This document shows positions 53,801 through 62,800 of a stretch of DNA of 64,000 bases, piece by piece (positions within the stretch are counted from its first letter, which is position 1; every line of letters starts with the position of its first letter). The position numbers were made by a program, and so were the translations under genes. Under the pieces are notes generated by a model. That model was not told where the DNA came from. It saw only the letters and a list, made by a program, of their open reading frames with translations, and did no database searches. Origin of the DNA: Astropecten irregularis (lineage: Eukaryota; Echinodermata; Asteroidea; Paxillosida; Astropectinidae); assembly GCA_963971285.1 (NCBI GenBank), contig OZ020255.1, positions 558,001-622,000 on the forward strand. The letters are read 5' to 3'.

Positions 53801-56800
53801 GGCAATATCCTATAGGGACAAACAAATGTGAAATCAATCAGTATCCATTGGAGGGAAATTTGTGGAAGAACTTATTTGGCTTGGAAAAGAAGAAATGTAA
53901 ATACAGGAAAATCATCCGCATTATCTCTGCAAGGTTATTGTTCTACTCTATCCTCATACCTGGAGTGGTTGACCTCTCCGATGTTGTCGTGCTCGACCTT
54001 GTTGTTTCTTCAGTGATACTTGTAGTCGGTGTAGTGACAGTGGTTACTTTGGTTGTCATCTCAGTTGTTGAGTATTCTAAAAGAAAATGTGTTTTGCCGT
54101 AGAAGACATGAGATATTGAAAGCATGTCATCTGTAGTACTGTTTAGGATGGGCATTGGTAGTCTGCAAAATGTTGCCAGTATTTGATGTGATATGCGTGA
54201 AATTTTATTTTGAAAACACAACGGTATTGGGAAAAGGAGAAAATGTTCTTACCCTCGGCACATCCTAAAACGGTCAGTTGCAGTTCAATAGAATCAGCTT
54301 CTTTGACTGTCTGGAACTCAATACGGAATACCAAAATTCCCTCTAGATTGTTGTCATCCGTCAGGAATGTAACCCTTTGTGACAAGCCTACTTCGAGCAC
54401 GACGGGTACGCTCTGGAATTTGAAATAAAAGACGAAATATTTATATTCTGCTGAGGAATGATTTGCTTCGCAGGAAGTACGGACTTGTGAAAATGTGGTC
54501 TGATTTTAGTCTCGAATATTGTGTGTTAATTTTGATCTGAACATACCTTTATCTGATCATTGCTATCCCGCACAGGCGAAAACCTAATGTCTCCGGGTTT
54601 CTGTGTGGAGAAAGTTAAGTTAACTTCCACTTGTGCCGGCTTTTGGGTGCTTTCTGTTGGTGTTGTGGATGACAGTGGCAAATTCAATCTGAGACTGACT
54701 GCCCGGACAGTGACTTGTCTGTTAAATGTACTGTCTACGGTAGGTTTCACTTCCTCTTGTTCAGTAATGGGCATGTCTTTGAGTGTCACAAGTCCAGTTG
54801 TTTCGTCGACAGATGTCGATGCACTACCAGTGACAGAGGCCAGTTGTCCAGATGATTTGTCCATTGATTCGTGACAATATCCTGTAGTAAGGGAATCGCG
54901 CAGGTTAACAACGAATAATTGACGGTGAAGGAAAAGAATGCGAAACATTTTAATCAACTAGATCTGCGAATGAACTACAAATAATGGTAGTGGTGTGAAA
55001 GGTAAGGTAGAACAATTTATCTGTCGTACCTTGAGTGGTTGATGGCGGAGGTGTTGTGCTTATGACAGTTGTGGTCACTGTAGTGGTTCGAGTCGTCGGG
55101 ACAGTGGTAGAGTATTCTAGAAGAAGAAGAGGTGTTGTTATTAAGATTAGTCATTAAGATGTAAGTCACAATGGGTGTTTGCATTCTTAGATAGAAATAT
55201 CACGATCTGCTTGTAAAGAAATGCTGTAGAGAGACTTACCTTTCACACAACCGAGGACATGAAGCTCAAAAGTTGTTGCATCAGCATCACTGACATTGCG
55301 GAACTGAATACGCAATTCTGTCACACCATCCAGTGTTCCTTCGAAATCTGGCAAAAGCGTCGTGATGGGCTCGTCTTGTTTGACGGTGATGTTTATTAGC
55401 TGTAGAGGAAGATGGTATGGATTCAGCACGGTCAGACACGTTGCCCAGGTGAAAAGAAATGAACAATTGGATCTTAAAAGATTTATGTTTGCCTGCTTAC
55501 CTTCTGTTGTCCAGTGGAGTCATCAATGACGTCAGTAAAGGTGCTGTCTCCTGGTTTCTTAACAGTCAGCGTGACGGTGAATGTTATTGGCTCTTGTGGA
55601 GTAGGTTGCCTTGATGTTGTGCTTTCTTGTGTTCCAGTAGGTACAGTGGTTGACCCAGGAGAGCGCAAAGTGACGACAAAGGCTCTGACTTGGACGGGTT
55701 CCCGGAAGACACGCAGCACACTTGGAATACCACTTGAAGCTTCACCTATTGGTATCTCTGTGATCTTCAGGTACGAGGTGTTTTCGTCAACTGTGAGTGT
55801 CCCTTCAGGTGTGATGCTAGATTCAAGTCCTTTCTCGCCATCCATTGGCTCTAGGCAATATCCTATAGGGACAAACAAATGTGAAATCAATCAGTATCCA
55901 TTGGAGGGAAATTTGTGGAAGAACTTATTTGGCTTGGAAAAGAAGAAATGTAAATACAGGAAAATCATCCGCATTATCTCTGCAAGGTTATTGTTCTACT
56001 CTATCCTCATACCTGGAGTGGTTGACCTCTCCGATGTTGTCGTGCTCGACCTTGTTGTTTCTTCAGTGATACTTGTAGTCGGTGTAGTGACAGTGGTTAC
56101 TTTGGTTGTCATCTCAGTTGTTGAGTATTCTAAAAGAAAATGTGTTTTGCCGTAGAAGACATGAGATATTGAAAGCATGTCATCTGTAGTACTGTTTAGG
56201 AAGGGCATTGGTAGTCTGCAAAATGTTGCCAGTATTTGATGTGATATGCGTGAAATTTTATTTTGAAAACACAACGGTATTGGGAAAAGGAGAAAATGTT
56301 CTTACCCTCGGCACATCCTAAAACGGTCAGTTGCAGTTCAATAGAATCAGCTTCTTTGACTGTCTGGAACTCAATACGGAATACCAAAATTCCCTCTAGA
56401 TTGTTGTCATCCGTCAGGAATGTAACCCTTTGTGACAAGCCTACTTCGAGCACGACGGGTACGCTCTGGAATTTGAAATAAAAGACGAAATATTTATATT
56501 CTGCTGAGGAATGATTTGCTTCGCAGGAAGTACGGACTTGTGAAAATGTGGTCTGATTTTAGTCTCGAATATTGTGTGTTAATTTTGATCTGAACATACC
56601 TTTATCTGATCATTGCTATCCCGCACAGGCGAAAACCTAATGTCTCCGGGTTTCTGTGTGGAGAAAGTTAAGTTAACTTCCACTTGTGCCGGCTTTTGGG
56701 TGCTTTCTGTTGGTGTTGTGGATGACAGTGGCAAATTCAATCTGAGACTGACTGCCCGGACAGTGACTTGTCTGTTAAATGTACTGTCTACGGTAGGTTT

Positions 56801-59800
56801 CACTTCCTCTTGTTCAGTAATGGGCAGGTCTTTGAGTGTCACAAGTCCAGTTGTTTCGTCAACAGATGTCGATGCACTACCAGTGACAGAGGCCAGTTGT
56901 CCAGATGATTTGTCCATTGATTCGAGACAATATCCTGTAGTAAGGGAATCGCGCAGGTTAACAACGAATAATTGACGGTGAAGGAAAAGAATGCGAAACA
57001 TTTTAATCAACTAGATCTGCGAATGAACTACAAATAATGGTAGTGGTGTGAAAGGTAAGGTAGAACAATTTATCTGTCGTACCTTGAGTGGTTGATGGCG
57101 GAGGTGTTGTGCTTATGACAGTTGTGGTCACTGTAGTGGTTCGAGTCGTCGGGACAGTGGTAGAGTATTCTAGAAGAAGAAGAGGTGTTGTTATTAAGAT
57201 TAGTCATTAAGATGTAAGTCACAATGGGTGTTTGCATTCTTAGATAGAAATATCACGATCTGCTTGTAAAGAAATGCTGTAGAGAGACTTACCTTTCACA
57301 CAACCGAGGACATGAAGCTCAAAAGTTGTTGCATCAGCATCACTGACATTGCGGAACTGAATACGCAATTCTGTCACACCATCCAGTGTTCCTTCGAAAT
57401 CTGGCAAAAGCGTCGTGATGGGCTCGTCTTGTTTGACGGTGATGTTTATTAGCTGTAGAGGAAGATGGTATGGATTCAGCACGGTCAGACACGTTGCCCA
57501 GGTGAAAAGAAATGAAAAATTGGATCTTAAAAGATTTATGTTTGCCTGCTTACCTTCTGTTGTCCAGTGGAGTCATCAATGACGTCAGTAAAGGTGCTGT
57601 CTCCTGGTTTCTTAACAGTCAGCGTGACGGTGAATGTTATTGGCTCTTGTGGAGTAGGTTGCCTTGATGTTGTGCTTTCTTGTGTTCCAGTAGGTACAGT
57701 GGTTGACCCAGGAGAGCGCAAAGTGACGACAAAGGCTCTGACTTGGACGGGTTCCCGGAAGACACGCAGCACACTTGGAATACCACTTGAAGCTTCACCT
57801 ATTGGTATCTCTGTGATCTTCAGGTACGAGGTGTTTTCGTCAACTGTGAGTGTCCCTTCAGGTGTGATGCTAGATTCAAGTCCTTTCTCGCCATCCATTG
57901 GCTCTAGGCAATATCCTATAGGGACAAACAAATGTGAAATCAATCAGTATCCATTGGAGGGAAATTTGTGGAAGAACTTATTTGGCTTGGAAAAGAAGAA
58001 ATGTAAATACAGGAAAATCATCCGCATTATCTCTGCAAGGTTATTGTTCTACTCTATCCTCATACCTGGAGTGGTTGACCTCTCCGATGTTGTCGTGCTC
58101 GACCTTGTTGTTTCTTCAGTGATACTTGTAGTCGGTGTAGTGACAGTGGTTACTTTGGTTGTCATCTCAGTTGTTGAGTATTCTAAAAGAAAATGTGTTT
58201 TGCCGTAGAAGACATGAGATATTGAAAGCATGTCATCTGTAGTACTGTTTAGGAAGGGCATTGGTAGTCTGCAAAATGTTGCCAGTATTTGATGTGATAT
58301 GCGTGAAATTTTATTTTGAAAACACAACGGTATTGGGAAAAGGAGAAAATGTTCTTACCCTCGGCACATCCTAAAACGGTCAGTTGCAGTTCAATAGAAT
58401 CAGCTTCTTTGACTGTCTGGAACTCAATACGGAATACCAAAATTCCCTCTAGATTGTTGTCATCCGTCAGGAATGTAACCCTTTGTGACAAGCCTACTTC
58501 GAGCACGACGGGTACGCTCTGGAATTTGAAATAAAAGACGAAATATTTATATTCTGCTGAGGAATGATTTGCTTCGCAGGAAGTACGGACTTGTGAAAAT
58601 GTGGTCTGATTTTAGTCTCGAATATTGTGTGTTAATTTTGATCTGAACATACCTTTATCTGATCATTGCTATCCCGCACAGGCGAAAACCTAATGTCTCC
58701 GGGTTTCTGTGTGGAGAAAGTTAAGTTAACTTCCACTTGTGCCGGCTTTTGGGTGCTTTCTGTTGGTGTTGTGGATGACAGTGGCAAATTCAATCTGAGA
58801 CTGACTGCCCGGACAGTGACTTGTCTGTTAAATGTACTGTCTACGGTAGGTTTCACTTCCTCTTGTTCAGTAATGGGCAGGTCTTTGAGTGTCACAAGTC
58901 CAGTTGTTTCGTCAACAGATGTCGATGCACTACCAGTGACAGAGGCCAGTTGTCCAGATGATTTGTCCATTGATTCGAGACAATATCCTGTAGTAAGGGA
59001 ATCGCGCAGGTTAACAACGAATAATTGACGGTGAAGGAAAAGAATGCGAAACATTTTAATCAACTAGATCTGCGAATGAACTACAAATAATGGTAGTGGT
59101 GTGAAAGGTAAGGTAGAACAATTTATCTGTCGTACCTTGAGTGGTTGATGGCGGAGGTGTTGTGCTTATGACAGTTGTGGTCACTGTAGTGGTTCGAGTC
59201 GTCGGGACAGTGGTAGAGTATTCTAGAAGAAGAAGAGGTGTTGTTATTAAGATTAGTCATTAAGATGTAAGTCACAATGGGTGTTTGCATTCTTAGATAG
59301 AAATATCACGATCTGCTTGTAAAGAAATGCTGTAGAGAGACTTACCTTTCACACAACCGAGGACATGAAGCTCAAAAGTTGTTGCATCAGCATCACTGAC
59401 ATTGCGGAACTGAATACGCAATTCTGTCACACCATCCAGTGTTCCTTCGAAATCTGGCAAAAGCGTCGTGATGGGCTCGTCTTGTTTGACGGTGATGTTT
59501 ATTAGCTGTAGAGGAAGATGGTATGGATTCAGCACGGTCAGACACGTTGCCCAGGTGAAAAGAAATGAAAAATTGGATCTTAAAAGATATATGTTTGCCT
59601 GCTTACCTTCTGTTGTCCAGTGGAGTCATCAATGACGTCAGTAAAGGTGCTGTCTCCTGGTTTCTTAACAGTCAGCGTGACGGTGAATGTTATTGGCTCT
59701 TGTGGAGTAGGTTGCCTTGATGTTGTGCTTTCTTGTGTTCCAGTAGGTACAGTGGTTGACCCAGGAGAGCGCAAAGTGACGACAAAGGCTCTGACTTGGA

Positions 59801-62800
59801 CGGGTTCCCGGAAGACACGCAGCACACTTGGAATACCACTTGAAGCTTCACCTATTGGTATCTCTGTGATCTTCAGGTACGAGGTGTTTTCGTCAACTGT
59901 GAGTGTCCCTTCAGGTGTGATGCTAGATTCAAGTCCTTTCTCGCCATCCATTGGCTCTAGGCAATATCCTATAGGGACAAACAAATGTGAAATCAATCAG
60001 TATCCATTGGAGGGAAATTTGTGGAAGAACTTATTTGGCTTGGAAAAGAAGAAATGTAAATACAGGAAAATCATCCGCATTATCTCTGCAAGGTTATTGT
60101 TCTACTCTATCCTCATACCTGGAGTGGTTGACCTCTCCGATGTTGTCGTGCTCGACCTTGTTGTTTCTTCAGTGATACTTGTAGTCGGTGTAGTGACAGT
60201 GGTTACTTTGGTTGTCATCTCAGTTGTTGAGTATTCTAAAAGAAAATGTGTTTTGCCGTAGAAGACATGAGATATTGAAAGCATGTCATCTGTAGTACTG
60301 TTTAGGAAGGGCATTGGTAGTCTGCAAAATGTTGCCAGTATTTGATGTGATATGCGTGAAATTTTATTTTGAAAACACAACGGTATTGGGAAAAGGAGAA
60401 AATGTTCTTACCCTCGGCACATCCTAAAACGGTCAGTTGCAGTTCAATAGAATCAGCTTCTTTGACTGTCTGGAACTCAATACGGAATACCAAAATTCCC
60501 TCTAGATTGTTGTCATCCGTCAGGAATGTAACCCTTTGTGACAAGCCTACTTCGAGCACGACGGGTACGCTCTGGAATTTGAAATAAAAGACGAAATATT
60601 TATATTCTGCTGAGGAATGATTTGCTTCGCAGGAAGTACGGACTTGTGAAAATGTGGTCTGATTTTAGTCTCGAATATTGTGTGTTAATTTTGATCTGAA
60701 CATACCTTTATCTGATCATTGCTATCCCGCACAGGCGAAAACCTAATGTCTCCGGGTTTCTGTGTGGAGAAAGTTAAGTTAACTTCCACTTGTGCCGGCT
60801 TTTGGGTGCTTTCTGTTGGTGTTGTGGATGACAGTGGCAAATTCAATCTGAGACTGACTGCCCGGACAGTGACTTGTCTGTTAAATGTACTGTCTACGGT
60901 AGGTTTCACTTCCTCTTGTTCAGTAATGGGCAGGTCTTTGAGTGTCACAAGTCCAGTTGTTTCGTCGACAGATGTCGATGCACTACCAGTGACAGAGGCC
61001 AGTTGTCCAGATGATTTGTCCATTGATTCGAGACAATATCCTGTAGTAAGGGAATCGCGCAGGTTAACAACGAATAATTGACGGTGAAGGAAAAGAATGC
61101 GAAACATTTTAATCAACTAGATCTGCGAATGAACTACAAATAATGGTAGTGGTGTGAAAGGTAAGGTAGAACAATTTATCTGTCGTACCTTGAGTGGTTG
61201 ATGGCGGAGGTGTTGTGCTTATGACAGTTGTGGTCACTGTAGTGGTTCGAGTCGTCGGGACAGTGGTAGAGTATTCTAGAAGAAGAAGAGGTGTTGTTAT
61301 TAAGATTAGTCATTAAGATGTAAGTCACAATGGGTGTTTGCATTCTTAGATAGAAATATCACGATCTGCTTGTAAAGAAATGCTGTAGAGAGACTTACCT
61401 TTCACACAACCGAGGACATGAAGCTCAAAAGTTGTTGCATCAGCATCACTGACATTGCGGAACTGAATACGCAATTCTGTCACACCATCCAGTGTTCCTT
61501 CGAAATCTGGCAAAAGCGTCGTGATGGGCTCGTCTTGTTTGACGGTGATGTTTATTAGCTGTAGAGGAAGATGGTATGGATTCAGCACGGTCAGACACGT
61601 TGCCCAGGTGAAAAGAAATGAACAATTGGATCTTAAAAGATTTATGTTTGCCTGCTTACCTTCTGTTGTCCAGTGGAGTCATCAATGACGTCAGTAAAGG
61701 TGCTGTCTCCTGGTTTCTTAACAGTCAGCGTGACGGTGAATGTTATTGGCTCTTGTGGAGTAGGTTGCCTTGATGTTGTGCTTTCTTGTGTTCCAGTAGG
61801 TACAGTGGTTGACCCAGGAGAGCGCAAAGTGACGACAAAGGCTCTGACTTGGACGGGTTCCCGGAAGACACGCAGCACACTTGGAATACCACTTGAAGCT
61901 TCACCTATTGGTATCTCTGTGATCTTCAGGTACGAGGTGTTTTCGTCAACTGTGAGTGTCCCTTCAGGTGTGATGCTATATTCAAGTCCTTTCTCGCCAT
62001 CCATTGGCTCTAGGCAATATCCTATAGGGACAAACAAATGTGAAATCAATCAGTATCCATTGGAGGGAAATTTGTGGAAGAACTTATTTGGCTTGGAAAA
62101 GAAGAAATGTAAATACAGGAAAATCATCCGCATTATCTCTGCAAGGTTATTGTTCTACTCTATCCTCATACCTGGAGTGGTTGACCTCTCCGATGTTGTC
62201 GTGCTCGACCTTGTTGTTTCTTCAGTGATACTTGTAGTCGGTGTAGTGACAGTGGTTACTTTGGTTGTCATCTCAGTTGTTGAGTATTCTAAAAGAAAAT
62301 GTGTTTTGCCGTAGAAGACATGAGATATTGAAAGCATGTCATCTGTAGTACTGTTTAGGAAGGGCATTGGTAGTCTGCAAAATGTTGCCAGTATTTGATG
62401 TGATATGCGTGAAATTTTATTTTGAAAACACAACGGTATTGGGAAAAGGAGAAAATGTTCTTACCCTCGGCACATCCTAAAACGGTCAGTTGCAGTTCAA
62501 TAGAATCAGCTTCTTTGACTGTCTGGAACTCAATACGGAATACCAAAATTCCCTCTAGATTGTTGTCATCCGTCAGGAATGTAACCCTTTGTGACAAGCC
62601 TACTTCGAGCACGACGGGTACGCTCTGGAATTTGAAATAAAAGACGAAATATTTATATTCTGCTGAGGAATGATTTGCTTCGCAGGAAGTACGGACTTGT
62701 GAAAATGTGGTCTGATTTTAGTCTCGAATATTGTGTGTTAATTTTGATCTGAACATACCTTTATCTGATCATTGCTATCCCGCACAGGCGAAAACCTAAT